64,000 nucleotides of DNA from an uncultured Lachnospiraceae bacterium (lineage in GTDB: Bacteria; Bacillota; Clostridia; Lachnospirales; Lachnospiraceae), in contig CAKRIL010000004.1 in the NCBI GenBank assembly GCA_934343915.1, forward strand, positions 1-64,000, given 5' to 3'. Under the pieces are notes generated by a model that was not told the DNA's origin, did no database searches, and saw only the letters and a list, made by a program, of their open reading frames with translations. This document shows positions 27,064 to 35,755 of the stretch, piece by piece. Made by a program: the position numbers and the translations under genes. Each line of letters starts with the position of its first letter. The first letter of the stretch is position 1.

Positions 27064-27114
27064 TTTATCCTTTACATGGTGATAAGTTATTGGTATTCTA
27101 GTTATGAACGGATT

Positions 27115-27219
27115 TTACAGATATGATGCTACCATCGGCAGAATCATTGCAATGACAAGCAGTACAACAAGTACTATTGTTATTATCCTTCTGTTTTTTT
27201 TGCTGTAAAAATTAAACAT
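27115..27219 (-). CDS. Small single-pass membrane protein (34 aa)
   Basis: A 34-codon frame (MFNFYSKKNRRI, then IITIVLVVLLVIAMILPM) begins at ATG 27217-27219 behind GAGGGA. It has a basic N-terminus and one hydrophobic helix. It sits between the HypE-like gene and the divergent gene at 27260. Good codon structure and a ribosome binding site argue that it is real. The function is unknown. Confidence 0.6.
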   Translation of the reverse strand: MFNFYSKKNRRIITIVLVVLLVIAMILPMVASYL

Positions 27220-27259
27220 AAATTCCCTCATTTCCATCAGTTACCGGAGGTATCCTGAC

Positions 27260-27907
27260 ATGATTAATAACTTTTTTAATACAATCGGTGTATCAATAAT
27301 ATTCTGCACCATAGTTATCGGCTTTCTTCTTAAGTATGAGCGCCGCAAGCACTCGCGCAAGACCGAAGCAGACAACAACGCCTTCTGGAGCCGCGAGGAC
27401 GCAGCCAACCAGGTCAGACGCAAGGACATATCACAGCTTCCTTACATTCAGATTCCTTTTGACACCCTTCCATTCATATCCGATGCATCAGGCGAGATTA
27501 AGACCTGTCAGAATGAGCTTCTCGCATTGAAGGGTATTCCGCTTTTGAACTTATCCGGAATGTCCAACACCGACCTGAAGCTGGAATACGGTGTCGCCAA
27601 TCTCCCGAAGCTGTCCGACTGTGATGAAGCGTGCAGCAATATGTACCGCATCATAGCCAACCTCGGCTACTATCTGTCCAAGGAGGGTTATCACAGTGAG
27701 GCTGTCGCATTCCTCGAATTCGGAATCGATGCAGGTTCCGACTTAAGCCGCAACTATTATGTTCTCGCGGACGAATATATTCTCGCACACAGATATGATG
27801 ACCTTCAGAAGCTTATAGACCGTGCCGAACATATAAACACCCCTATGAAGCCCGCCATCATCCGCGAGCTCACAAAGAAGCTTGAGACCACAGGAGAACA
27901 GTCCTGA
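27260..27907 (+). CDS. Membrane-anchored hypothetical protein with TPR-like end
   Basis: 215 aa with GGAGG upstream. One N-terminal membrane helix (about 5-24) and a basic stop-transfer (KYERRKHSRK) are followed by a cytosolic domain. The C-terminal 90 residues are helical with a tetratricopeptide-like rhythm (IANLGYYLSKEGYHSEAVAFLEFGID, split over two helices). I do not recognise a family name. Its stop is directly adjacent to the stop of the convergent exonuclease gene, with no intergenic base. Confidence 0.6.
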   Translation: MINNFFNTIGVSIIFCTIVIGFLLKYERRKHSRKTEADNNAFWSREDAANQVRRKDISQLPYIQIPFDTLPFISDASGEIKTCQNELLALKGIPLLNLSGMSNTDLKLEYGVANLPKLSDCDEACSNMYRIIANLGYYLSKEGYHSEAVAFLEFGIDAGSDLSRNYYVLADEYILAHRYDDLQKLIDRAEHINTPMKPAIIRELTKKLETTGEQS

Positions 27908-28642
27908 CTACTGAAAGCTTCTTCCGTAGCTTGACAATATCCTGTCGATTTCTCTTGAAGCCTGGCTCTTAGTCAGGCTTTCTACTTCCCTGTCAAGGCT
28001 TACTCCATGCTGTCTCATAAGACTTTTTAAAAAAGAAATCTGCTTCGGTGTTATCGGTGTATCCTTCTTCGCCGTGTATGCGATATCTGACGGCATAAAA
28101 AGCTTCCCGTAGTCCTTATCCTCATTGTGCATCGCCTCATCATAGAGACAGTCATACAGCCTCGCCGCCGCTGCCGCATCGGAAAATGCCCTGTGTCTCG
28201 GCTCTTCAACTATATTATAATAACCGCACAGGTTCTCAAGGCTTCTGCTCTCAAGACCTGTAAGCAGTATTTTGGATATTCTATGCGTGTCAATTCCTGC
28301 TGCATGATATTTAATCTTCATATCAAGCGCCTTCTGACACACAAAACCGTAATCGAAGGCTACATTATGTCCGAGTACAGGCATATCCCCGAGAAAATCA
28401 AGCAGTCTCGGCAGTGCCGTGCCGATATACTCTGCATCTCTTACCATACCATCGTCAATCCCCGTTATCTCGGTAATTCTTGCCGGTATAGGTATACCCG
28501 GATTCACAAAACAGGCAAAATCATCCGTCCTCTTTCCTCCGATGTACTTCACCGCACCAATCTCGATTATTCTGTCATCGTGCGGACTGAGCCCCGTTGT
28601 CTCGAGGTCAAGTGCCACATAATCCAGTGCCTTATCTATCAT
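27908..28642 (-). CDS. DnaQ-like 3'-5' exonuclease
   Basis: About 244 aa. A DEDDh exonuclease shows ALDLETTGLSPHDDRIIEIG (Asp/Glu), VLGHNVAFDYGF (Asp) and HRAFSDAAAAARL (His/Asp). The extra C-terminal 70 residues (TPKQISFLKSLMRQHG, SQASREIDRIL) resemble small DNA-binding tails of such nucleases. The preferred ATG (28642) has GGAG six bases upstream. It follows map in one direction. Confidence 0.85.
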   Translation of the reverse strand: MIDKALDYVALDLETTGLSPHDDRIIEIGAVKYIGGKRTDDFACFVNPGIPIPARITEITGIDDGMVRDAEYIGTALPRLLDFLGDMPVLGHNVAFDYGFVCQKALDMKIKYHAAGIDTHRISKILLTGLESRSLENLCGYYNIVEEPRHRAFSDAAAAARLYDCLYDEAMHNEDKDYGKLFMPSDIAYTAKKDTPITPKQISFLKSLMRQHGVSLDREVESLTKSQASREIDRILSSYGRSFQ

Positions 28643-28658
28643 AATCTGCTCCATCCGC

Positions 28659-29531
28659 CTAATACGATATTATCTCGTATCCGTCCTCTGTCACAAGCAC
28701 CTGAATCTCCCACTGTGCAGAAGGAAGTCTGTCCTGTGTATATGCAGTCCAGTCATTTTCCTCGTCTATATAGATTTCCTGCTTACCCATGTTAATCATA
28801 GGCTCTATTGTGAACATGAGTCCCGGTGCCATCACCATCTCTGTTCCAGCCTTGGATACATAGCTTACGAACGGATCCTCATGGAACTCAAGACCTACGC
28901 CGTGTCCGCCAATCTCTCTTACGACAGAGTAGCCGTTCTGCTTGGCAAAATCATTGATTGCCTGTCCAACATCACCCAAAAATCCCCAAGGCTTCACCTT
29001 GGAAAGTCCCACATTAAGGCTCTCCTTGGCAACCTCAACAAGTCTCTTTTTCTCAGGTGACACCTCACCTATGCAGAACATTCTTGACGAATCCGAATAA
29101 TATCCGTCAAGTATAGTTGAACAATCCACATTGATTATATCTCCCTCGCGGAGCATCACATCAGGCGATGGTATTCCATGGCACACCTGATTGTCGATTG
29201 ACGTACACACGCTCTTAGGGAATCCCTCATAATTGAGCGGAGCAGGAATTCCTCCCATGCTTGTCGTCACATCATATACCCACTTGTCGATATCCTCTGT
29301 TGTGATTCCTGCCTTAATATGTTCTGCCACATAGTCGAGCACCGCAATATTAATCTTGGCACTCTCCTTAATCTTAGCCACCTGCTCAGGTGTCTTTATA
29401 AGCTTGTGTGAAGGAACAATAGCATGCATAAGTCTCATGCTTTCAAGCTTATCATCAAAATTGCTGTGGCACTTTTTATACTTAAGACCGCTTCCACACC
29501 AGCACACATCATTTCGTCCCGGTCTAATCAT
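28659..29531 (-). CDS. map: Methionine aminopeptidase with SEC-C zinc motif
   Basis: 290 aa from ATG 29531 behind AGGAGG; a longer frame lacks a site. The N-terminal SEC-C motif (GRNDVCWCGSGLKYKKCH) is an accessory zinc domain found in a subset of clostridial MetAPs. The pita-bread catalytic domain holds the metal ligands in INVDCSTILDGYYSDSSRMF, the His in GHGVGLEFHEDP and Glu residues in FTIEPMI. It removes the initiator Met from nascent proteins. This lineage may have a second, canonical map elsewhere. Confidence 0.9.
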   Translation of the reverse strand: MIRPGRNDVCWCGSGLKYKKCHSNFDDKLESMRLMHAIVPSHKLIKTPEQVAKIKESAKINIAVLDYVAEHIKAGITTEDIDKWVYDVTTSMGGIPAPLNYEGFPKSVCTSIDNQVCHGIPSPDVMLREGDIINVDCSTILDGYYSDSSRMFCIGEVSPEKKRLVEVAKESLNVGLSKVKPWGFLGDVGQAINDFAKQNGYSVVREIGGHGVGLEFHEDPFVSYVSKAGTEMVMAPGLMFTIEPMINMGKQEIYIDEENDWTAYTQDRLPSAQWEIQVLVTEDGYEIISY

Positions 29532-29550
29532 ATCAATCCTTCCTCCTGCA

Positions 29551-30447
29551 CTATTCCCAAAGCTTCTTCTTATAAATGCCCTGCTCAACAAGCTCTGCAA
29601 ACGAGCTCACAACAAGAGCCTTATCCTCCTTGTATGTCACGCCGAACCACTTATCGCTTGTAGGCAGAACGTGAACCTCCGCAAGACCTTCCTCAACCAT
29701 ATCACCGATTATTGTCGGAATAAGGTACTCAGCCTTCATCTCATTGCCCTCAATGCCTCCGAGGAATGCGACGAATCTTTTCTCAAGCTCAGGGAATATA
29801 TCTGGTGTAAGTCCCCACATATTCATGGATACAGGCTGATTGAGCGGTACATTGCCGTTCGGTGTCACCGCACAGTTGTCACCCTTGCCGATTTCCTTTG
29901 TCTCGACAATCTTGGTGAGAATGCCGTCCTTGACCTGACAGATTCCTCTTGTGACCGTTCCGTTCTCGCTGAGTGTATTGCCCACCTCAAAGCCAGCCAT
30001 ACAGAAGTTGAACTTTCTCTCTGCCTTGGCAGGATTTAAAAGGTACTCATGTATCCTCTTAAGTCCTTCCTTGCCGTAATAGTCATCCGCATTGATAACT
30101 GCGAACGGCTCCTTTACGACATCCTTGCATGCAAGAATCGCCTGTCCTGTTCCCCAAGGTTTCGTTCTGCCCTCAGGCACCGAAAAGCCTCCCGGAAGGT
30201 CTTCCATGTTCTGGAACACATACTCAACCTTGACACGCTTCTCTATTCTGTCTCCGATAGCCTCACGAAAAGCCTCCTCAATATCCTTTCTGATAATGAA
30301 GACAACCTTGTCAAACCCGGCTTCAAGAGCATCATATATAGAATAATCAAGTATTATCTCCCCGCTTGGTCCAACAGGCTCTATCTGCTTAATTCCTCCG
30401 TAGCGGCTTCCCATTCCTGCTGCCATTATAACTAACGTCGTGTTCAT
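29551..30447 (-). CDS. Sugar-phosphate nucleotidyltransferase
   Basis: 298 aa. The nucleotide-binding motif is MAAGMGSRYGGIKQIEPVG, and AVINADDYYG is the metal-binding loop. This is the NTP-transferase fold of UTP- or CTP-sugar-1-phosphate transferases. A C-terminal left-handed helix domain is absent. The substrate cannot be set from sequence alone. It is first in a minus-strand group with map and the exonuclease. Confidence 0.8.
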   Translation of the reverse strand: MNTTLVIMAAGMGSRYGGIKQIEPVGPSGEIILDYSIYDALEAGFDKVVFIIRKDIEEAFREAIGDRIEKRVKVEYVFQNMEDLPGGFSVPEGRTKPWGTGQAILACKDVVKEPFAVINADDYYGKEGLKRIHEYLLNPAKAERKFNFCMAGFEVGNTLSENGTVTRGICQVKDGILTKIVETKEIGKGDNCAVTPNGNVPLNQPVSMNMWGLTPDIFPELEKRFVAFLGGIEGNEMKAEYLIPTIIGDMVEEGLAEVHVLPTSDKWFGVTYKEDKALVVSSFAELVEQGIYKKKLWE

Positions 30448-30490
30448 TTATGTACCTCCAATAATTTTTCACGCTTAAAGCACTATTTCT

Positions 30491-30519
30491 ATCTTAATCT
30501 ATCCAAAAATAAAAAGCAA
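30491..30519 (-). promoter_or_regulatory. Probable promoter of the nucleotidyltransferase-map group
   Basis: Minus strand: TTGCTT (30514-30519), 17 bases, TAAGAT (30491-30496), about 45 bases before the ATG. It is a moderate match to sigma-A. Confidence 0.5.
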
Positions 30520-30685
30520 CCTTTCTTTAGTCTCTTTATACTTAAATAATGGTATTTTTTCTAAAAAATTCATTAAGCTGTTAATGATTGTTAAGATGTT
30601 CACATTGTTTATGAACTTCATGTTTATTCTCAGGTATATATTTGATTTTTTGTATGGAAATTAGTATGGAAAAAGGAAAGAATAT

Positions 30686-30715
30686 TTGATATTATATGGT
30701 GTGCATTAATATAAC
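30686..30715 (+). promoter_or_regulatory. Probable promoter of the PHP gene
   Basis: TTGATA (30686-30691), 18 bases, TATAAC (30710-30715), 34 bases before ATG 30749. The remaining 30450-30680 region is AT-rich and shows no gene. Confidence 0.5.
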
Positions 30716-30748
30716 CTACGACATCAGGAAACGGAGATTTTTCATATC

Positions 30749-31477
30749 ATGAAAGAAAGATATATATACGAGACACATCTTCACACCAGTGAAGGCAGTG
30801 CATGCGGACGTTCTAAAGCCGTGGATATTGTCCACGCATACAAGGACGCAGGCTACACCGGAATAATCATCACTGACCACTTCTTCTACGGCAACACAGC
30901 TATTGACCGTTCACTTCCCTGGAACGAGTGGGTTCAGGGCTTCTGTAAGGGCTATGAGAACGCTCTTGAGGAAGGAGAACGAATCGGGCTTCAGGTGTTC
31001 TTCGGCTGGGAGTCAGGCTACAAAGGAACCGAATTTCTCATACACGGACTCGACAAGGAGTGGCTCCTTGCTCATCCCGAAATCCGCGATGCCGACGTGC
31101 AGACACAGTATGAGCTTGTTCACGCAAGCGGCGGTATGGTAATTCATGCGCATCCGTTCAGAGAAGCCTCCTATATACCGGAGATTCGTCTATTCCCTGA
31201 ATATGTGGATGGAGCCGAGGTTGTCAACGCAACTCACAGCGGAACCCTTGCCAGGTCAAGATGCATAGGACACCCTGAATTCAATGACCGCGCACTTGCA
31301 TATGCCAACGAGCATCACCTTGCCATGACTGCCGGCTCAGACCAGCACTCTACCGAGATGGTATATGGCGGAATGGTATTCGAGCGCAGATTAAAAGACA
31401 GCCATGACTTTATCAAGGCTGTCCTTGGCGGTGAAGCGGCTGAGCTTTTGGACGGCACCCGCAATCCTTTTATGTAA
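30749..31477 (+). CDS. PHP-domain metal-dependent phosphoesterase
   Basis: 242 aa. YETHLHTSEGSACG, IITDHFFYG, VFFGWESGYKG, VIHAHPFRE and MTAGSDQHST place the clustered His/Asp/Glu metal ligands of the PHP fold. Members include histidinol phosphatases and nucleases; this one resembles the stand-alone PHP group and its substrate is unknown. It is monocistronic between a promoter and a strong terminator. Confidence 0.8.
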   Translation: MKERYIYETHLHTSEGSACGRSKAVDIVHAYKDAGYTGIIITDHFFYGNTAIDRSLPWNEWVQGFCKGYENALEEGERIGLQVFFGWESGYKGTEFLIHGLDKEWLLAHPEIRDADVQTQYELVHASGGMVIHAHPFREASYIPEIRLFPEYVDGAEVVNATHSGTLARSRCIGHPEFNDRALAYANEHHLAMTAGSDQHSTEMVYGGMVFERRLKDSHDFIKAVLGGEAAELLDGTRNPFM

Positions 31478-31502
31478 TAGGAACGAAGCTTCCTATTACA
31501 TA
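31472..31502 (+). terminator. Terminator of the PHP gene
   Basis: ATGTAATAGGAA pairs with TTCCTATTACAT (12 bp), with the stop codon inside the stem. It is followed by an A-run rather than a T-run, so it may work with the next hairpin. Confidence 0.6.
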
Positions 31503-31536
31503 AAAAAGGGACATACCTGATGGTATGTCCCTTTTT
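31503..31536. terminator. Bidirectional terminator PHP gene/rpsR
   Basis: AAAAAGGGACATACC and GGTATGTCCCTTTTT form a 15-bp stem with a TGAT loop. T-runs occur on both strands, so it ends both converging transcripts. Confidence 0.9.
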
Positions 31537-31566
31537 AAGCTGTCCCGCAGCTCCTTACGCCCTGAA

Positions 31567-31833
31567 TTAATCTAATGTGTAAGGCATTAAAGCGATATGA
31601 CGTGCTCTCTTAACAGCAACTGTAAGAGCTCTCTGATGCTTAGCGCAGTTACCGGTAATTCTTCTAGGAAGAATCTTACCTCTCTCAGATACATATCTCT
31701 TTAACTTATTAACATCCTTATAATCTATAACGCCGTTCTTGTCTCCGCAGAATACGCAAACTTTCTTTCTTCTGCGTCCAAGCTTCTTCTTCATTGGAGC
31801 GTCGGAAGACTTATTTTCTCTGGTATTTGGCAT
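31567..31833 (-). CDS. rpsR: 30S ribosomal protein S18
   Basis: 88 aa. RRKKVCVFCGDKNGVIDYKD and LPRRITGNCAKHQRALTVAV are the S18 signature, with zinc-type cysteines retained. It is third in the rpsF-ssb-rpsR operon. It binds the S15/S6 platform of the 30S subunit. Confidence 0.95.
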   Translation of the reverse strand: MPNTRENKSSDAPMKKKLGRRRKKVCVFCGDKNGVIDYKDVNKLKRYVSERGKILPRRITGNCAKHQRALTVAVKRARHIALMPYTLD

Positions 31834-31856
31834 TATCGTGACCTCCTTATAAAAAT

Positions 31857-32309
31857 TTAGTTGAAAGGAAGACCTTCATCCTCAACACCCATAGGAAGAT
31901 TCATGAATCCATCCGCCGGTGCTGCTGCGGCAGGCATTGGTCTGTCGCTCGGTGCAAAGCCTCCGTTATTGTTAGCGCTTGCAGCCTTACTCTCTGCAAA
32001 CTCCTGTTCCTCTACAACAACATCTGTTGTGTATACCTTCTGACCGTCCTTGTTGGTGTAGCTTCCTGTCTGGATTCTTCCCGACACTACAACCTTCGTA
32101 CCCTGATGAAGGTACTTCTCCGCAAATTCAGCGTTCCTGTCAAAAGCAACGCAGGATATAAAATCCGCTGTCTGCTCTCCGTTATCGCTTCTTCTTCCTC
32201 TGCGGTCAACTGCCAGTGTATATCTCGCTATTGACATCGACCTCTCTCCGGTGCTTACACGCACATCCGGGTCTCTTGTCAATCTTCCCATCAAAATTAC
32301 TTTATTCAT
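31857..32309 (-). CDS. ssb: Single-stranded DNA-binding protein
   Basis: 150 aa. An OB-fold begins MNKVILMGRLTRDPDVR, with ADFISCVAFDRNAEFAEKYL. The C-terminal acidic tail is GVEDEGLPFN, the interaction tip for replication and repair partners. The Gly/Ala/Pro-rich linker is short. It lies between rpsF and rpsR, the classical Firmicutes arrangement. Confidence 0.95.
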   Translation of the reverse strand: MNKVILMGRLTRDPDVRVSTGERSMSIARYTLAVDRRGRRSDNGEQTADFISCVAFDRNAEFAEKYLHQGTKVVVSGRIQTGSYTNKDGQKVYTTDVVVEEQEFAESKAASANNNGGFAPSDRPMPAAAAPADGFMNLPMGVEDEGLPFN

Positions 32310-32343
32310 AGACTACTCTCCTTTCGGATAATATGTCACAAGA

Positions 32344-32631
32344 TTATGCCTCTACGGAAACGCAAAGATATCTTACAACGCCGTCCATGATACGAAGCTG
32401 TGCCTCAAGCTCTGCTGGTGCAGTAGCAGGTGCATCAAACTCAACGAAAGTATAGAATGCTTCGCTCATCTTCTGAATATCATAAGCAAGCTTCTTCTTA
32501 CCCCAATCGTTTACATTAGTTACAGTACCGCCGAAACGAGTGATCATTTCCTTCACTTTCTCAAGTGTAGCAAGTCTTGCCTCGTCCTCTAACTTAGCAC
32601 TGATAACAACTGTTAATTCGTACTTGTTCAT
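32344..32631 (-). CDS. rpsF: 30S ribosomal protein S6
   Basis: 95 aa from ATG 32631, 11 bases after AGGAGG; the longer frame to 32673 lacks a site. MNKYELTVVISAKLEDE, GGTVTNVNDWGKKKLAYDI and FYTFVEFDAPA are diagnostic. It is first in the operon with ssb and rpsR. Confidence 0.95.
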   Translation of the reverse strand: MNKYELTVVISAKLEDEARLATLEKVKEMITRFGGTVTNVNDWGKKKLAYDIQKMSEAFYTFVEFDAPATAPAELEAQLRIMDGVVRYLCVSVEA

Positions 32632-32733
32632 GCTTTCTTGTACCTCCTTATGGTCTCTGGCCCTGTAACTCATGTACAGAGCAAGGAAATAAATAATATA
32701 TCACAAATGTAGATGTTATCATATACATTTGGA

Positions 32734-32922
32734 TTATGCAAGTGTTTTTTTAACAAATCCTCTGAAATTCTTCTCTACCAGCTTGCGCGGCAGCATAACC
32801 TGATGACTGCATCCCATGCACTTAAGCCGAAAGTCGGCTCCCACACGCAGAATCTCCCAGTCCCTGCTTCCGCACGGGTGGGGCTTCTTCATAGTTATCA
32901 CATCACTTATTTCAAATTCCAT
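32734..32922 (-). CDS. DUF951 family protein
   Basis: 62 aa from ATG 32922, six bases after GAGG. VITMKKPHPCGSRDWEILR and KCMGCSHQVMLPR are the hallmarks of this small Firmicutes family. CG and CxxC suggest zinc binding. It is often found near ribosomal genes, and its function is unknown. Confidence 0.85.
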   Translation of the reverse strand: MEFEISDVITMKKPHPCGSRDWEILRVGADFRLKCMGCSHQVMLPRKLVEKNFRGFVKKTLA

Positions 32923-32943
32923 GTCATACCTCACTCAACTTAA

Positions 32944-32974
32944 AAATCCTGAAGACTGTTAAATCTTCAGGATT
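32944..32974 (-). terminator. Terminator of tRNA-Cys
   Basis: AATCCTGAAGA pairs with TCTTCAGGATT around an eight-base loop, followed on the minus strand by TTTAA. It lies 15 bases after the tRNA. Confidence 0.8.
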
Positions 32975-32988
32975 CCCGCTGTAACAAA

Positions 32989-33059
32989 AGGCGACTGTCG
33001 GACTCGAACCAACGATCAGGGAGTTGCAGTCCCACGCCTTACCACTTGGCTAAGTCGCC
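32989..33059 (-). tRNA. tRNA-Cys (GCA)
   Basis: The acceptor stem GGCGACT pairs with AGTCGCC, the anticodon loop is CTGCAAC (anticodon GCA), the T-loop is GGTTCGAGTCC, and the discriminator base is U as expected for Cys. CCA is not encoded. Confidence 0.97.
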
Positions 33060-33079
33060 ATGCCATCAACAGCTTTTAC

Positions 33080-33108
33080 AGTATATCAGACTTATCTGTT
33101 GATGTCAA
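33080..33108 (-). promoter_or_regulatory. tRNA-Cys promoter inside an inverted repeat
   Basis: Minus strand: TTGACA (33103-33108), 17 bases, TATACT (33080-33085). CATCAACAG (33064-33072) and CTGTTGATG (33096-33104) are perfect 9-bp inverted copies on either side of the -10 box. Confidence 0.85.
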
Positions 33109-33174
33109 GTTATTTTTTTAATTTATCAATAATAAATCATTGATATCCGCAATCCGCTTTGCCGCCTGACCATA

Positions 33175-34305
33175 TTATTCCGTCAAACGGATTTTCTGCA
33201 CCTTTCGCGAATTGATATATACATATATATCATCACCGCTCACCGGAACAAGGCTGTCTATCGCAGTCTCGAAGGTGTACTTAAACCTCTCCGTCCCCGC
33301 GAACGATACAAGGCGCACGTCGTTGTCGTCGTACATAAATATATTATCCTTCACAAAGGTGTATTCCTTGTAATTCGTCTCTATCATGCAGCTTCCAAGC
33401 TTACTGCCCTTTATGTCGTACACCTCTATTCTGTAAGGATACCCCTGTTCGTGGCTGCGCAGCACAAGGCCTATGTACTGTGACGAATAAAAGACTCCGT
33501 GAAGCTCATCCTCATACACAATATCCGCAACAAGCTTAGGATACTGGGTTATGCTGTATATGCTGAGCTTCTCTGTCGCAGCGGCAATCGCCGTGTCCGC
33601 AGTCACAAACTGAACCATCGGTATAAGCATTCCGTCGTACTGGTCAAAGCCTCCCACAAGACGCTCCGCTTCATTCTTTCCAACCTCTCCGAAATTATAG
33701 AATATGACGCTTGTGTCAACATCATTCTCCTTAATTCCCGTATAGGCAACCATCAGCTTAACAGCGTCATCCGATATGCTTATATCAGTAGGAACTCCGT
33801 TGCCTCCCGCTGAGGTCTTGATTCTGTATGCTTTTTCCCCGGTTGTGTCATACATATCAATATATTGGGTATTTCCGTCCTCAAGGATTGCTGCCACACA
33901 GCCGTTGGCTGCCACGCTTATTCCGACAATCGGCAGTATCGTGTCCACTGACATTACCGCCCCCGACTTGTTAAAGACATACACCCACGAACCGCTGATT
34001 CCGGCTACGGCACAGTAATCGCCGCGCACATCGAGCACTGGTATCTGCAGCTCATATGATGCATTCCACTGCGGAATATTATCGGAATTGTAATAAGCTA
34101 TACCATCCTTGCTGTAACGCACGAAGCCGTCGCCGAACTTGGCATATGACGCGCTCTTGCTGTCCGCCCTGTCCGTGGAGTTGAGTACCGTATACCCTGT
34201 ATACACAGGATTCCGGTTCAGATAACCATGTACAAAATATGCCGCTGCCACAGCCACAATAAGCAGTACGGTTACAGCTATCAAAACTTTAAATTTTTTT
34301 GACAT
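33175..34305 (-). CDS. DUF5711 family membrane-anchored protein
   Basis: 376 aa. One N-terminal membrane helix (about 7-25) precedes an extracellular, beta-rich domain with repeated short strands (YAKFGDGFVRYSKDGIAYYN, VYVFNKSGAVMSVD), suggesting a beta-propeller. This family is common in Lachnospiraceae. It follows the LysM gene by 53 bases in the same direction, hinting at a shared wall-associated role. No catalytic motif is seen. Confidence 0.8.
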   Translation of the reverse strand: MSKKFKVLIAVTVLLIVAVAAAYFVHGYLNRNPVYTGYTVLNSTDRADSKSASYAKFGDGFVRYSKDGIAYYNSDNIPQWNASYELQIPVLDVRGDYCAVAGISGSWVYVFNKSGAVMSVDTILPIVGISVAANGCVAAILEDGNTQYIDMYDTTGEKAYRIKTSAGGNGVPTDISISDDAVKLMVAYTGIKENDVDTSVIFYNFGEVGKNEAERLVGGFDQYDGMLIPMVQFVTADTAIAAATEKLSIYSITQYPKLVADIVYEDELHGVFYSSQYIGLVLRSHEQGYPYRIEVYDIKGSKLGSCMIETNYKEYTFVKDNIFMYDDNDVRLVSFAGTERFKYTFETAIDSLVPVSGDDIYVYINSRKVQKIRLTE

Positions 34306-34358
34306 ATGACCATCCTAAAATGCATGCGCTGCCGCGCAAATAATCATGAAAACAATAC

Positions 34359-35561
34359 TTACGGAAGAAGCAGCTCATCACCTATGTTGATTGAATTTCC
34401 TCCATCGGTAATTCCGTTAAGCTCAAGAAGCGCATTGAGCTTCTCTGTGTCATAGCTTCCGTATTCCTTAATGATAATACCTGACAATGTATCTCCGGAC
34501 TGTACAACATATGTACGGTGCGACGGTGTTGTTGTCTCAGGCTCCGTCGTCACCTGCTCGGTGGTAACCTCCTCGGTGGTAACCTCCTCGGTAGTTGTCT
34601 CCTCAGGTGTCTCAGGCTCAGAGGACGGCTCCTCCGATGAAGGCTCAGTGTCAGATACACTCTCCTGCGTATCCGGTGCAGTGTCAACGTTGCCGCTCGC
34701 GTAATTAACGTCGAGTGTCTCATCCGGTGCTGCGGAAGGCGTTCCGTTCACCGGTACATTATCGCTCACATAATCTCCTCCGGTCTCAATCCCCGGTGTC
34801 TCGTTCTCTGAATGCTTCTCTGACTGGAGCCTTGCAACTCCTGCCACAAGTACAAAAATAACTAAAATCGCACTGAGTGCATACATTATTGATAACTGCT
34901 GTCTTGCCTTTGGCTCATTCTTATTCTCTCTCATAACCTGTCTGTACCTCTTCGTCACCATATCATCTGCTGCGGTAGGCTTCTTCTGCGGCTTTACCTC
35001 CGTCATGTATCTCTGCATCTGTTCATTTTTATCAAAATATACTACATAGCCGTCAAGACTTTCAAGTCCCGAATCAAAGCAGCTGTACATCTCCTCCGTC
35101 TTTTCGGAAGGATTCACATATAAAAGTACCTTATATCTTCCTATGCTGTCAATGTGCGTCCTCTCAAGTGCCATATTCTTCTCAGGCTTTATCGTGGAGG
35201 ACACAAGATACCATCCGACAATATCCTTCCCTTCAAAATATGTATTGCGGTTCGTATTGACAAGCGGCCATGTCTCCTGTGTGAAGCTTACCTTGCCGTC
35301 ATATACGGAGGCGTTCGTAATCTCCATCGCGCCGTATACGAAGGTGTAGGTCTCGCCGTCAATCTTCTTCTCCTCGCCGAGCAGAATTCCGACTCTTCCC
35401 TCCTCATCCTCATCAAGCGTAAGCTCTCTGACGAACGAAAACGCATAGTCCTCAATATATACTCTTTTATCTAAATCCACATCTCCAACCTGACGTATAT
35501 TCTTAGGCAGTTCGTAATTGTTCTTCTTTTTTACTACATGCTCTTTCACTCTTAACCTCAT
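34359..35561 (-). CDS. LysM protein with MPN-like cytosolic domain
   Basis: 400 aa. The N-terminal 200 residues (YIEDYAFSFVREL, VGILLGEEKK, DIVGWYLVSS) resemble the JAB/MPN fold, but the metal-binding HxH of JAMM proteases is not evident. One membrane helix (about 227-245) follows. Then come a Ser/Thr/Glu-rich stalk with repeated EEVTT units and a C-terminal LysM (TYVVQSGDTLSGII) that would bind peptidoglycan. The start is unclear: GTG 35549 has the better GAGG. The order fits a protein linking a cytosolic sensor to the wall. Confidence 0.75.
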   Translation of the reverse strand: MRLRVKEHVVKKKNNYELPKNIRQVGDVDLDKRVYIEDYAFSFVRELTLDEDEEGRVGILLGEEKKIDGETYTFVYGAMEITNASVYDGKVSFTQETWPLVNTNRNTYFEGKDIVGWYLVSSTIKPEKNMALERTHIDSIGRYKVLLYVNPSEKTEEMYSCFDSGLESLDGYVVYFDKNEQMQRYMTEVKPQKKPTAADDMVTKRYRQVMRENKNEPKARQQLSIMYALSAILVIFVLVAGVARLQSEKHSENETPGIETGGDYVSDNVPVNGTPSAAPDETLDVNYASGNVDTAPDTQESVSDTEPSSEEPSSEPETPEETTTEEVTTEEVTTEQVTTEPETTTPSHRTYVVQSGDTLSGIIIKEYGSYDTEKLNALLELNGITDGGNSINIGDELLLP

Positions 35562-35571
35562 TTCTGCACCA

Positions 35572-35746
35572 TATAAAGCTGTCCTTTTTACATATCCCGG
35601 TGCCGCATATGTTTTTGCATGAACACTAACAGTGTAACATTTTCTATCGGTATGTGCATCTTTTTTTTACGACTTTTTTAATGTTTTTTCGCAATAAATC
35701 CCTATCAAATTATCGTATGCGAATAAAGCTGTCCTTTTTTACATAT
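35572..35746. repeat. Two near-identical 23-24 bp direct repeats in a divergent promoter region
   Basis: ATAAAGCTGTCC followed by five or six T and ACATAT occurs at 35573-35595 and at 35723-35746, in the same orientation. The second copy lies directly before yyaC, whose ATG is at 35756, and includes a TATAAT-like ACATATAAT. Confidence 0.75.
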
Positions 35747-35755
35747 AATTCGTGT

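Noticed and set aside
28127..28795. 222-codon plus-strand frame
   Set aside because: It is antisense to the exonuclease and map genes, whose motifs are clear.
34530..34620. Repeated 18-bp units considered as a possible CRISPR or satellite
   Set aside because: They encode the EEVTT stalk of the LysM protein in frame and have no spacers. No CRISPR array was found anywhere in the window.
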